DNA of 64,000 nt from Hymenobacter cavernae (GCF_014641455.1 NZ_BMHT01000003.1:429921-493920), one strand, 5' to 3'. Positions 18,452-27,104 are shown, numbered from the stretch's first letter. Notes: generated by a model from the letters alone, not told the origin. Made by a program: numbers and translations.

Positions 18452-19789
18452 ATGCCGGAGGCAGGAATAAAAAGTACGCGTGTCGTCACGCCCGCAGGAA
18501 TACAAGAAGCGTTGGTACTGGTGGAAAATGGCCGCATTGTCGACGTAGTGCCCACTGGCACCGCCGTGAATTGCCCCGTGCTCGACGTGCAAGACCGGGC
18601 CCTGTTGCCTGGCCTGATTGACCCGCATGTGCACATCAACGAGCCTGGCCGCACCGAATGGGAAGGCTTCAACACGGCCACCCGCGCCGCCCTGGCCGGC
18701 GGAGTCACAACACTCGTGGATATGCCGCTGAACTCGGCTCCCGTAACGACTTCCGTGGCTAATCTTGAGCAGAAGCTAGCTGCTACGAAAGGTCAACTAC
18801 ACACGGACTGCGGCTTTTGGGGTGGCATCGTACCCGGCAATGCGGGCGCAGTGGAAGGCCTGATTGCCCGCGGCGTGTTAGGTTTTAAAGCCTTCCTGAC
18901 CCACTCCGGCATCGACGATTTCCCCAATGCTACCGAGCAGGACTTGCGGCAAGTGATGCCGATCTTGGCGCGCCACGGCCTGCCGCTGCTGGTGCACTGC
19001 GAGCTGACCACAGACGACAATACCTGGAAGCTAGGCAACAAACGCTCCTACCAGAACTACCTAGCCTCTAGGCCTAAAGCCTGGGAGGACGAAGCGGTGG
19101 CGCTGATGATTCAGTTGTGCGAGGAGTACAACTGTCCCACGCATATCGTGCATTTGTCATCGGCCAACTCCATTGCGCCCATTGCAGCGGCAAAAGCCAT
19201 AGGATTGCCACTGACCGTAGAAACGGGGCAGCACTATCTGTTTTTCAATGCTGAGGATATTCGAGACGGCCAAACGCAGTTTAAGTGCGCCCCACCCATT
19301 CGGGAGAAGGCCAACAACGACCAGCTCTGGGAAGCGCTACAAACTGGTATAATCGACTTCGTAGCCACCGACCACTCTCCCGCGCCTCCTGATCTGAAGC
19401 AACTCGAAAGCGGTGACTTCACGACGGCCTGGGGCGGCATTGCTTCGCTCCAACTCGCTTTGCCAGTCCTCTGGACTGCGGCCCAAAAGCGTGGCGCTAC
19501 GCTCCCCGACCTAGCTCGGTGGCTGAGCAAAAACCCCGCGAAGCTCATTGGGCAGGCACACCGCAAAGGCAGAATCGCGAAAGGCTATGATGCTGACTTC
19601 GTTGTGCTGGATGTCGAGCAATCCTTTCAAGTTACGGCCGACATGATTCACCATAAACACAACGTGTCGCCTTATATTGGTCAGCAGCTGCGCGGCGTAG
19701 TGGAGCAAACCTTTCTGAAAGGCCAACTTGTGTACCACCGTCCGACGTTCTTGCAGCTTAACCAGGGCGAAATCATCACCCGTATTTAA
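18452..19789 (+). CDS. allB: Allantoinase
   Basis: A 445-residue cyclic amidohydrolase that opens allantoin to allantoate. The dinuclear-metal amidohydrolase motifs are present: GLIDPHVHINEPGRTEWEGF (His-x-His and the DP-H-H start), GVLGFKAFLTHSG with the carbamylated Lys, LLVHCELT, THIVHLSS, and FVATDHSPAPPDLK with the catalytic Asp. Length and the motif VDMPLNSAP are typical of AllB/PuuE-unrelated bacterial allantoinases. It starts with ATG at 18452, divergent from urate oxidase, and is followed by a repeat element and then allantoate amidohydrolase. Confidence 0.95.
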   Translation: MPEAGIKSTRVVTPAGIQEALVLVENGRIVDVVPTGTAVNCPVLDVQDRALLPGLIDPHVHINEPGRTEWEGFNTATRAALAGGVTTLVDMPLNSAPVTTSVANLEQKLAATKGQLHTDCGFWGGIVPGNAGAVEGLIARGVLGFKAFLTHSGIDDFPNATEQDLRQVMPILARHGLPLLVHCELTTDDNTWKLGNKRSYQNYLASRPKAWEDEAVALMIQLCEEYNCPTHIVHLSSANSIAPIAAAKAIGLPLTVETGQHYLFFNAEDIRDGQTQFKCAPPIREKANNDQLWEALQTGIIDFVATDHSPAPPDLKQLESGDFTTAWGGIASLQLALPVLWTAAQKRGATLPDLARWLSKNPAKLIGQAHRKGRIAKGYDADFVVLDVEQSFQVTADMIHHKHNVSPYIGQQLRGVVEQTFLKGQLVYHRPTFLQLNQGEIITRI

Positions 19790-19792
19790 AAG

Positions 19793-19889
19793 GCAGACGT
19801 TGGTTCCCGCAGAGGGCGCAGTGATTTCGCGGAGGGCGCTGAGTCGTTCTAGAACATCTTCCGCGCCTTCTGCGCGAACCAACGTCTGC
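19793..19889. repeat. Long intergenic hairpin between allB and allC (family D)
   Basis: Arms 19793-19819 and 19863-19889 are complementary at 25 of 27 positions (outer part GCAGACGTTGGTTC). Inside the left half is a short tandem-like GGGCGC/GAGGGCGC pattern. The element begins right after the allantoinase stop and ends 15 bp before the GTG of the next gene, so it occupies the whole intergenic space. Confidence 0.75.
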
Positions 19890-19904
19890 ACAATCAAGCA
19901 CTAA

Positions 19905-21173
19905 GTGGATACCTACACCACCCGCGCCACCCGCATCATGCGGCGCATTCAGGAGCTGGCTACTATCAGCGAAGACACGCAGGGTATAACGCGCAGGTTC
20001 GGCACACCGGCGTTTCTGACGGGTCGTGCCTTGGTGCAAAGTTGGATGGAAGGCGCCAGCTTGGCCGTGCGCGTGGATAGCATCGGCAACCTGCGCGCCC
20101 GACTCGTGAGCCAGAACCCAGCGGCCAAAACTTTCGTGCTGGCTTCGCACATCGATACGGTGGTGAATGCCGGCAAATTCGATGGTCCGCTTGGCGTGCT
20201 ACTCGGGTTGGATATGCTGGAGCAACTCGTGCAGCAGCAAGTGCAGCTGCCGTTCCACATCGAGCTGATTGCCTTCAGCGACGAGGAAGGCGTGCGCTAT
20301 CACACCACCTACCTAGGTAGCAAAGTGGTGGCCGGCTCATTCGATCAAAGTTTACTACAAAAGCAAGACAATAAAGGCATTACGCTCACCGATGCCATCA
20401 CCACAATGGGCGGCAACGTGGAGCAGCTAGCTTTCGATGCTATTCCGGCGGCCGACTGGCTCGGGTACTTTGAGGCGCACATCGAGCAAGGGCCGGTGCT
20501 ATGGGAGCGGGATATTCCGGTGGCGGTAGTTACGGCCATTGCCGGGCAGCAGCGCGTGGAAGTCACCTTCCGCGGTATGGCCGGCCACGCGGGCACGGTG
20601 CCCATGAACATGCGCCAGGATGCGTTGGCCGGCGCGGCGGAGTTCGTGCTGGCCGTTGAGCAGTTTGGCCTCGCCCGCCAAGAGCACATCGTCGCGACGG
20701 TGGGCAAGCTCGACGTGCGCAACGCCGCCAGCAACGTCATTCCCGGCGACGTAACGTGCAGCCTGGACCTGCGCAGCCCCGACGCCATGCGCTTAACCAG
20801 CGCCTACGAAGCGCTACGCACGCACGCCGAAGCCATTGCGCAGCGCCGCACCCTAGGTCTAGTCTGGAACCTCGTTCAGCAAACCGCCCCCGTGGCCTGC
20901 AATGCGGAAATGAACAACCTGCTGGCTCAGGCCATTACCGAAGCCGGCTACGAAGTCGTGTCCTTGGTGAGCGGCGCCGGCCACGATGCAGTGCCCATCT
21001 CAGCGGTTGCGCCGGCCACGATGCTATTTGTGCGCTGCTTCAAGGGCATCAGCCATAATCCGCTGGAAAACGTGGAGGAGCGCGACCTGGCCGCCGCGCT
21101 GCACGTCACCGACCGTTTTCTTTCCTCACTCATTTCCTCTTACTTGTCAGTCCGAGTTGAGCGGGAAATCTGA
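19905..21173 (+). CDS. allC: Allantoate amidohydrolase (M20 family)
   Basis: A 422-residue M20-family hydrolase that releases ammonia and CO2 from allantoate, giving ureidoglycine. Metal ligands are visible in LASHIDTVVNAGKFDGPLGV, FSDEEGVRYHTTYLGSK and GAGHDAVPIS, with the dimerisation-domain motif RGMAGHAGTVPMNMRQDAL. The GTG at 19905 is used as start because no ATG lies before the conserved region, and it immediately follows the hairpin repeat. It is followed by ureidoglycine aminohydrolase, the next enzyme in the pathway, which supports AllC rather than a ureidopropionase or N-carbamoyl amino acid hydrolase. Confidence 0.92.
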   Translation: MDTYTTRATRIMRRIQELATISEDTQGITRRFGTPAFLTGRALVQSWMEGASLAVRVDSIGNLRARLVSQNPAAKTFVLASHIDTVVNAGKFDGPLGVLLGLDMLEQLVQQQVQLPFHIELIAFSDEEGVRYHTTYLGSKVVAGSFDQSLLQKQDNKGITLTDAITTMGGNVEQLAFDAIPAADWLGYFEAHIEQGPVLWERDIPVAVVTAIAGQQRVEVTFRGMAGHAGTVPMNMRQDALAGAAEFVLAVEQFGLARQEHIVATVGKLDVRNAASNVIPGDVTCSLDLRSPDAMRLTSAYEALRTHAEAIAQRRTLGLVWNLVQQTAPVACNAEMNNLLAQAITEAGYEVVSLVSGAGHDAVPISAVAPATMLFVRCFKGISHNPLENVEERDLAAALHVTDRFLSSLISSYLSVRVEREI

Positions 21174-21245
21174 AACAATCACCTAGGTTGGTAACCCCGA
21201 TTCCGCGACTCTGCTTGGACTGATAATCTCCCACTCTCCTACCCT

Positions 21246-21992
21246 ATGGAAATTTCCGCCCTGACCCGCTCCGTCGTCAAGCGCAACCACGCCGTTATCA
21301 GTCCCGACGGTTATATCAACAGCAACGTGCCGGGCTGGACCAACTGCACGGTCAACGTCATCATCAACGAGCAGATGGGCGCCCGTCTGTGCCAAACTAT
21401 CATCAGCCTGCGTGCTGGCGGCCGATTGGAGGGCAAAACCCTGGCTTCGCAAATCTTCTTCTACGTGGTAGAGGGCCAGCTTGAAGTCAGTGTATCGGGC
21501 GAGACGAAGACTCTGACCCAGAACCAGTTCTTGTACGTGCCAATTGGCAAAGAATACCTTTTTCAGAACCCGACGGAAGGCACTCAGATTCTGACTTTCC
21601 ACAAAGTATATGAGCCGCTGGAGGGCTACGCGGTACCGGGCGTTTTCTTCGGCGAGAAGGACGACTCGAAAGCGCCTATCTATATGAACGATGAGGCCTT
21701 GCGCATTCAGGAGCTGCTGCCCAATGAACCAGGTTTCGACATGGCCGTGAACATCTTCACCTACGACCTAGGTGGGCACCTGCCGATGGTTGAAACCCAC
21801 ATCATGGAGCACGGCCTGCTTTACCTGCAAGGCCAGGCCGTGTATATGCTTGATCAGGAGTGGTATCCGGTGAAGAAAGGCGACTCGATCTGGATGGCGC
21901 CCTACTGCCAACAGTGGGCCACGACGATGGGCAAGGAGCCTTCGGTGTACATCTACTACAAGAACGTCAACCGCTTCCCGACGGTGGTGTAA
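21246..21992 (+). CDS. allE: (S)-ureidoglycine aminohydrolase (bicupin)
   Basis: A 248-residue two-cupin protein that deaminates ureidoglycine to ureidoglycolate. The start EISALTRSVVKRNHAVISPD and the region NSNVPGWTNCTVNVIINEQM fit the family. Cupin metal-ligand patterns appear in the second half (ETHIMEHGLLYLQGQAVYML, Glu and His ligands), and it ends YIYYKNVNRFPTVV. It lies between allantoate amidohydrolase and OHCU decarboxylase, with 10 bp to the next gene. Confidence 0.92.
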   Translation: MEISALTRSVVKRNHAVISPDGYINSNVPGWTNCTVNVIINEQMGARLCQTIISLRAGGRLEGKTLASQIFFYVVEGQLEVSVSGETKTLTQNQFLYVPIGKEYLFQNPTEGTQILTFHKVYEPLEGYAVPGVFFGEKDDSKAPIYMNDEALRIQELLPNEPGFDMAVNIFTYDLGGHLPMVETHIMEHGLLYLQGQAVYMLDQEWYPVKKGDSIWMAPYCQQWATTMGKEPSVYIYYKNVNRFPTVV

Positions 21993-22002
21993 CCGAAGAC
22001 CT

Positions 22003-22509
22003 ATGACTCTCGCCGAACTCAACCAACTCGACAGGCCCACCCTAGCTCTTACACTCGGCAAGTGCTGCGGCGCCACGGCCTGGATAGAAGATATGTGCCA
22101 GCTCTTTCCTGTATCTGACGAACAAGCGCTGTTCAATAAAGCCCGCGAAATCTGGTACAACTTAGCCGAAAGCGACTGGTTCGAAGCCTTCATGCATCAC
22201 CCCAAAATTGGCGACATCAACTCATTGAAAGAGAAGTTTGCCAGCACCAGCACCTGGGCCGCTGGCGAGCAAGGTGCCGTGAAGCAAGCGTCGCAGGAAG
22301 TGCTAGCGGCGCTGGCCGAAGGCAACCGGGGCTACGAGGAGAAGTTCGGCTACATCTTTATTGTGTGTGCCACGGGCAAATCGGCGGCGGAAATGCTGGC
22401 GCTGCTCCAAGCTAGGCTCCCGAATTTGCCTGCGGATGAAATCAAGATTGCCATGGGCGAGCAAGCTAAAATTACCCAGATTCGCCTCGAAAAGCTGTTA
22501 GCCGCATGA
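22003..22509 (+). CDS. uraD: 2-oxo-4-hydroxy-4-carboxy-5-ureidoimidazoline (OHCU) decarboxylase
   Basis: A 168-residue single-domain enzyme that decarboxylates OHCU to S-allantoin. Signature segments are MHHPKIGDINSLKEKF with the catalytic His and conserved Pro-Lys-Ile-Gly-Asp, EQGAVKQASQEVLAALAEGN, and YEEKFGYIFIVCATGKSA. It overlaps the following HIU hydrolase by 4 bp (ATGA), indicating translational coupling of the two post-uricase steps. Confidence 0.95.
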   Translation: MTLAELNQLDRPTLALTLGKCCGATAWIEDMCQLFPVSDEQALFNKAREIWYNLAESDWFEAFMHHPKIGDINSLKEKFASTSTWAAGEQGAVKQASQEVLAALAEGNRGYEEKFGYIFIVCATGKSAAEMLALLQARLPNLPADEIKIAMGEQAKITQIRLEKLLAA

Positions 22510-22844
22510 GCCAACTCACGACCCACATCTTGGACACGACCCGCGGCAAACCAGCCCAAGGCATTTCCATCATTCTATACAGCCAACCCGAAGACACCTG
22601 GCAAGAGCTAGCCCGTGGCACCACGAACCAGGATGGTCGCATCACGGACCTGTTGCCCAAGGACGAGCTCCTAGCTTTTGGGACTTACAAGCTGAAGTTT
22701 CTCACCCAAGCGTATTTCGACCAGCTAGGCACGACTACCTTTTACCCCTTTGTGGAAATCGTTTTTTCGGTTCAGACGCAGGAGCATTACCATGTGCCGT
22801 TGCTCTTGAACCCCTTCGGCTATTCCACTTACCGTGGCTCCTGA
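22506..22844 (+). CDS. uraH: 5-hydroxyisourate hydrolase (transthyretin-related)
   Basis: A 112-residue transthyretin-like enzyme that hydrolyses 5-hydroxyisourate to OHCU. The N-terminal LTTHILDTTRGKPAQGISI, the middle TNQDGRITDLL and the C-terminal tetrapeptide YRGS are diagnostic of the family (catalytic His in THILD and the His of EHYHVPLLLNPFGYSTYRGS). No signal peptide is present, so it acts in the cytoplasm. It overlaps uraD by 4 bp. Confidence 0.96.
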   Translation: MSQLTTHILDTTRGKPAQGISIILYSQPEDTWQELARGTTNQDGRITDLLPKDELLAFGTYKLKFLTQAYFDQLGTTTFYPFVEIVFSVQTQEHYHVPLLLNPFGYSTYRGS

Positions 22845-22847
22845 ACG

Positions 22848-22954
22848 ATGTAGAGGCGTAACAATTGAAGTCTCTACGTTGAACAACTCGACCTAGAGTG
22901 ACCTAGGCAAACAACATCAGCAACGAAAAGACGCAAAGTATAGCGTCTCTACAT
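22848..22954. repeat. Repeat family A, copy 2
   Basis: Arms ATGTAGAGGCG at 22848-22858 and its near-complement at 22944-22954 (one mismatch) enclose the block 22907-22926, which is 19/20 identical to 14143-14162 in copy 1. It fills the gap between uraH and the HpcH/HpaI-like gene. Confidence 0.75.
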
Positions 22955-22965
22955 TTCTCCCTCCC

Positions 22966-24396
22966 ATGAAGCTCAGCATACAAGATTCTGATAAAGAGCA
23001 ATTACTTAATCAGTTAGGCGTTGCCAACCTCAAGTTTCAGCAAACCTACCCCGGCGACAAGCCCGACCGTCAGCCGGTGCATACGGTGTACGGCGGTGCC
23101 AACCTGTTCAAGGCGGATACGTGCGTGCGCATGGGCGACATTGCCCTAAATAATCTCAAAACGTACGCCCCCAACTTCGTAGAGCTAGCTAAAGTGCTGC
23201 AGCTGAAGAACTACGAGCACCTGCCCACGCTGGAAAAAGACATTGCTGAGCTGACTTCCCGCCTAGATACTATCAGCGAAGCGGAGCGCAAAAAAGAACA
23301 TGCTTGGCTGGCTTATTCGGTCTATAACAAGATTGTGAAGAAGCTCCGGACGGAGCCCGTCGAGGATTTTCGGATTGACTTCGAAGACGGTTTCGGCAAC
23401 CGCCCCGACGCGGAGGAAGACGCCACCGCTGTGCAAGCAGCCAACGAAGTTGCCGTGGGCATGCAAAACGGCACCCTGTCGCCTTTCATCGGCATTCGCA
23501 TCAAGCCATTTACGGAAGATTTAAAGTACCGCGGCGTGCGTACGCTCGACATCTTCCTGACCACGCTGCTAGAGAAAACCGGCGGCAAGCTGCCCGCCAA
23601 CTTCGTGGTGATGCTGCCCAAGGTGACCATCCCCGAGCAGATGACTACGATGGTGCGTTTGTTTGAGCTGCTGGAAAAAGCCAATAACCTAGCTCCCGGC
23701 ACCTTACGCATGGAGACAATGGTAGAAGCCACCCAGATCATCATGGACGAGGAAGGCCGCAATCCGCTGATGCGCATCGTTCGGGCGAGCGAAGGCCGGT
23801 GCGTTGCCGCGCACTTCGGCACCTACGACTACACCGCGTCGGCAGGCATCACGGCCAAGTATCAGACTATGGCCCACCCCGTCTGCGATTTTGCCCACCA
23901 CATGACCAAAGTGGCCCTCGGCGGCACCGGCATCTTCCTCTCCGATGGGGCTACTAATGTGATGCCCATCGGTCCGCACCGGGGCGAAAACCTGAGCTTT
24001 GAGCAGCAGAAGGAAAACCGCGACTCGGTGCACAACGCCTGGCGCCAGGGTTTTCACCACACCACCCACTCGCTCATCAACGGCCTCTACCAAGGCTGGG
24101 ACCTGAATCCGGCGCAGCTGCCCATGCGCTACGCCGCTACCTACAACTTCTTCCTCAGCAGCTACGACGACGCCGTATTTCGCCTCAAAACCTTCGTGGA
24201 GCGCGCCGCCATTTCCACTCTCACCGGCGACATTTTCGACGACGCGGCTACGGGCCAGGGCTTGCTCAACTTCTTCCTGAAAGCCCTGAACTGCGGCGCC
24301 ATCACGGAGGAAGAAATTGTAGCCACGGGCCTCAGCAAGGAGGAAATCAATACCCGCTCCTTCTTCCGCATCCTGGCAGGCCGACGGAAGCAATAG
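22966..24396 (+). CDS. HpcH/HpaI aldolase / malate synthase-like lyase of unknown substrate (DUF6986-like)
   Basis: A 476-residue soluble protein with a PEP/pyruvate-type TIM barrel. Segments suggesting this are DFRIDFEDGFGNRPDAEEDA (acidic metal-binding patch, about 139-158), FIGIRIKPFTEDLKYRGVRT, ANFVVMLPKVTIPEQ, LRMETMVEATQIIM with the metal-ligand Glu, and AAHFGTYDYTASAGI. These resemble citrate lyase beta/malate synthase active sites, and I recall family members annotated as DUF6986 or 'phosphoenolpyruvate kinase'. It is the last gene of the purine cluster. No known ureidoglycolate-consuming gene is visible, so cleavage of ureidoglycolate or condensation of glyoxylate are reasonable hypotheses. 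The fold assignment is moderately sure; the reaction is unknown. Confidence 0.8.
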   Translation: MKLSIQDSDKEQLLNQLGVANLKFQQTYPGDKPDRQPVHTVYGGANLFKADTCVRMGDIALNNLKTYAPNFVELAKVLQLKNYEHLPTLEKDIAELTSRLDTISEAERKKEHAWLAYSVYNKIVKKLRTEPVEDFRIDFEDGFGNRPDAEEDATAVQAANEVAVGMQNGTLSPFIGIRIKPFTEDLKYRGVRTLDIFLTTLLEKTGGKLPANFVVMLPKVTIPEQMTTMVRLFELLEKANNLAPGTLRMETMVEATQIIMDEEGRNPLMRIVRASEGRCVAAHFGTYDYTASAGITAKYQTMAHPVCDFAHHMTKVALGGTGIFLSDGATNVMPIGPHRGENLSFEQQKENRDSVHNAWRQGFHHTTHSLINGLYQGWDLNPAQLPMRYAATYNFFLSSYDDAVFRLKTFVERAAISTLTGDIFDDAATGQGLLNFFLKALNCGAITEEEIVATGLSKEEINTRSFFRILAGRRKQ

Positions 24397-24406
24397 GCGT
24401 AAGCAT

Positions 24407-24506
24407 GTAGCGCGAAGCTCCAGCTTCGCGCATCGTTGAACGACAATCGTCAGAACGTCACGGTTAATTATCGTTCAACGATGCGCAAGCTGGAGCTTCG
24501 CGCTAC
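24407..24506. repeat. Repeat family B, copy 2: 36-bp-arm hairpin
   Basis: Arms 24407-24443 and 24471-24506 are perfectly complementary except for a single-base bulge, with a 27-nt loop. It is homologous to the weaker copy at 17452-17545. The stem itself contains an inner palindrome (CGCGAAGCTCCAGCTTCGCG). Located between the lyase gene and the GH5-like gene, it may terminate the purine transcript. Confidence 0.85.
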
Positions 24507-24530
24507 TTTCTCTTCAACACTCTCCTTTAA

Positions 24531-25985
24531 ATGATGCAGCTTAGCGCCATTAAAGCTCCAGCACCTAAAGAACCACTCCCAAAAGCTAGCTTACCCTGGA
24601 TTCAGGTTGCCCCCAACGCGCCCTACTTCATCACGGAAGAAGGCCAGAACTGGACGCCTATCGGGCAGAACGATGCCATCACGTGGCCGGACTTTGCGGG
24701 CTTGTTTCGCCGCAAAAACCTAGCGGCTGTAGAGGGGCACCTAGCTTGGCTGGCGCGTCATGGGGTAAACTGCCTGCGTTTCATGCTGGAGTATTGCCAG
24801 ACCGAAAACCGCTACATCGAGCGGCCGGTGGGGCAGTTTCAGCCGAACATGGTGCGCCTCTGGGACGATCTGTTTGCCTTGTGCGAAAAGTACGGCATGC
24901 GCGTGCTGCTCACCCCCTACGACACGTTCTGGATGTGGATTCGCTGGCACAAACATCCTTATAATCAACTTAATGGTGGGCCCTGCGCCGACCGCATGCA
25001 GTGGCTGCTGAGTCCTGATATGCTCGCGGCCATCAAGAACCGCCTGACTTTCGCGGCGGAGCGCTGGGGTGGCAGCGGGGCGCTGTTTGCCTGGGATTTG
25101 TGGAACGAGATTCACCCGGCCCATGCTGGCAACAGCACTGCGGCCTTTTATGACTTCGTCAGCGAAATCAGCAGCCATTTGCGTGCGGTGGAGATGAGGT
25201 GCTACGGCCGCACACACCCGCAAACCGTGTCGCTGTTCGGCCCCGTGCTGCGCGACCATCCAGCCGTAGCCGACGTCATCTTCCGCCACCCACAGCTGGA
25301 TTTTGCCTCGACTCACTTCTACGACGCGGCCACCATCGACAACCCCAAAGACACAGTTGGCTCAGCCCTTTGCACGGGCGTCTTGGTGCGGGAAGCCTTG
25401 GAGCACTTGCACGTACCTAGGCCGTTCTTCGATAGTGAGCATGGCCCGATTCACACTTTCAAGGACCGCCGCCGCACCCTTTCTGAGGCCTTCGACGATG
25501 AGTATTTCCGGCACATTCAGTGGTCGCACCTAGCTTCGGGCGCAGCCGGCGGCGGCATGCGCTGGCCCAACCGCCACCCGCACGTGCTGACCCACGGCAT
25601 GCGGGCCGCCCAGCGCAGCCTCGCCGGCTTTGTGAACCTGATCGACTGGGCCAGGTTTCGGCGCCGCAACCTGAACCACGAAGTACAGCTTTCCTCGCCG
25701 GCCTTCGCCAAGTTTGCCTGCGGCGACGCCGAGCAAGCCGTCGTGTGGCTGCTGCGCCAGGACAGCACCACTAAGCGGCCCGGCACTATCAAAAAGAACG
25801 TCAAGCCCTTGGCAGTACATCTAACCGTTCCAGGCCTGCAAGACGGCGGCTACACTGTCTATTTATGGGATACGCTGGCGGGGCAAAACCTAGGTCAGCT
25901 ACACCAGCAGGCTACCGGTGGTGCCCTCATGATCGGGTTGCCCGCTGTCGGGGCCGACCTAGCTTTGGCAATTGTCAGAGCATAA
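24531..25985 (+). CDS. GH5-like (clan GH-A) glycoside hydrolase, cytoplasmic
   Basis: A 484-residue protein with a (beta/alpha)8 glycosidase domain. It has FAWDLWNEIHPAHAGN with the Asn-Glu acid/base pair (about residues 195-205) and RPFFDSEHGPIHTF with the expected nucleophile Glu (about 305), then GGGMRWPNRHPHVLTHGMR and a small beta-sandwich tail (about 395-484). No signal peptide is visible, unusual for a GH5-like endo-enzyme, so it may act on imported oligosaccharides or on an internal glycan. The family is not certain: it could belong to GH5, GH2-TIM-like or another clan A family. The hairpin at 24407 separates it from the purine genes, with which it has no obvious link. Confidence 0.75.
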   Translation: MMQLSAIKAPAPKEPLPKASLPWIQVAPNAPYFITEEGQNWTPIGQNDAITWPDFAGLFRRKNLAAVEGHLAWLARHGVNCLRFMLEYCQTENRYIERPVGQFQPNMVRLWDDLFALCEKYGMRVLLTPYDTFWMWIRWHKHPYNQLNGGPCADRMQWLLSPDMLAAIKNRLTFAAERWGGSGALFAWDLWNEIHPAHAGNSTAAFYDFVSEISSHLRAVEMRCYGRTHPQTVSLFGPVLRDHPAVADVIFRHPQLDFASTHFYDAATIDNPKDTVGSALCTGVLVREALEHLHVPRPFFDSEHGPIHTFKDRRRTLSEAFDDEYFRHIQWSHLASGAAGGGMRWPNRHPHVLTHGMRAAQRSLAGFVNLIDWARFRRRNLNHEVQLSSPAFAKFACGDAEQAVVWLLRQDSTTKRPGTIKKNVKPLAVHLTVPGLQDGGYTVYLWDTLAGQNLGQLHQQATGGALMIGLPAVGADLALAIVRA

Positions 25986-26023
25986 AACGTGTGGGACGCG
26001 TTGCTCAGAGATGCTTTCAACAA

Positions 26024-26063
26024 AAAACGGCTGTCACTCCAAATCTGGAACGACAGCCGTTTT
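26024..26063. terminator. Bidirectional terminator
   Basis: Perfect 12-bp arms AAAACGGCTGTC (26024-26035) and GACAGCCGTTTT (26052-26063) with A/T runs on both sides. It lies between the convergent GH5-like and SDR genes. Confidence 0.85.
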
Positions 26064-26087
26064 CATTTTCGAGTGGCCGGCCAGCAG

Positions 26088-27104
26088 CTACTCACTCTTG
26101 TTATCCTTGTTGTTCTGCAAGGCCAGCACCGTAGTACCGAGCACCGCCGCCATGGCCACACCAGCCAAAACCGGGTGAATGGTAGCGCGGGTATACAGGC
26201 TTTTCTTCATTACGTAGCCAGGATGGTCGCCGTGCACTTTACCATCGTTGCTGGGCTGGTGCAGCGAACCGGACGGGTTGCGAGGCGGCTCGTCGCGGGC
26301 CTGGAGCTTCATAGTCACCTTTTTGTTCACGAAGTCCATGAGGCTGGGCAAATTCTTATTAAGAGTGCTCATCATCTTCCCGCCCCCACCAATGTAGATG
26401 TCGCGCTCGGGGTGGGCTGCGGCGTGCAGAATGGCCACAGCCACTTCCTCAGGTTCGTACACGGGCGGTGGCAGCTTCGGCTCCTTGTCCATGTAGTTTT
26501 TGGCGTGTTGTGGAAAGGGCGTGTTGATGGCCGATGGCTTGATGAGCGTCACCGAGATGGGCGCGTTTTCTTCTTCCAGCTCGATGCGTAGCGCATCAGT
26601 AAAGCCCTTGATGGCGTGCTTGCTGGCCGAATACATGCCTTGCAGCGGAAAGGCAATATCGGAAGCCACACTACCTAGGTTGATGAGGGCGCCGCCGTGC
26701 TGCTTCAGGTATTTTACAGCCTCCAGGGAGCCATTCACGACGCCCCAGAAATTGGTGTCGAACATCCGGTGGCTATCCTCACTGCTGATTTCCTCCAGGC
26801 GGCCCCAGATGGAAGCGGCGGCGTTATTAACCCACGTATCAAAGCCGCCAAACTGCGTCTTGGCAACTTGAGCAATACGCTCGATGTCGGCTTTATCGGC
26901 CACATCGGCTACCACGGTGGCTACCTGGCCGCCCTTGCTGCGGATTTCTTCGGCAGCCTGACTAAGCTCCTGTTCGCTGCGCGCAGCCAGCACAACCTTC
27001 GCTCCTTTTGCGGCGGCTCCTTTGGCCGTGGCCAGCCCGATACCGCTCGTGGCACCAGTTATGACAATCGTTTGCTGATCAAGTGGTTTTAATTTAGGTG
27101 GCAT
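26088..27104 (-). CDS. SDR-family oxidoreductase with C-terminal membrane segment
   Basis: A 338-residue classical SDR with an extension. Residues 14-20 (GATSGIG) bind the cofactor, NNAA near 92-95, Ser in NLGSVASD and the YSASK pair near 158-162 form the active site. After about residue 255 the sequence leaves the SDR core: a polar linker (ARDEPPRNPSGSLHQPSNDG) and one hydrophobic segment (HPVLAGVAMAAVLGTTVLAL, about 311-330) ending in a lysine-rich tail. The protein is therefore probably anchored to the inner face of the membrane. Substrate unknown; genes of this type are common stress- or lipid-related SDRs. It is monocistronic and convergent with the GH5-like gene. Confidence 0.88.
   Translation of the reverse strand: MPPKLKPLDQQTIVITGATSGIGLATAKGAAAKGAKVVLAARSEQELSQAAEEIRSKGGQVATVVADVADKADIERIAQVAKTQFGGFDTWVNNAAASIWGRLEEISSEDSHRMFDTNFWGVVNGSLEAVKYLKQHGGALINLGSVASDIAFPLQGMYSASKHAIKGFTDALRIELEEENAPISVTLIKPSAINTPFPQHAKNYMDKEPKLPPPVYEPEEVAVAILHAAAHPERDIYIGGGGKMMSTLNKNLPSLMDFVNKKVTMKLQARDEPPRNPSGSLHQPSNDGKVHGDHPGYVMKKSLYTRATIHPVLAGVAMAAVLGTTVLALQNNKDNKSE

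Noticed and set aside
23704-24393. 229-codon minus-strand open frame opposite the HpcH/HpaI-like gene
   Set aside because: Composition looks like an antisense shadow (Ala/Val/Glu/Gly-rich) and the plus-strand gene has clear enzyme motifs.
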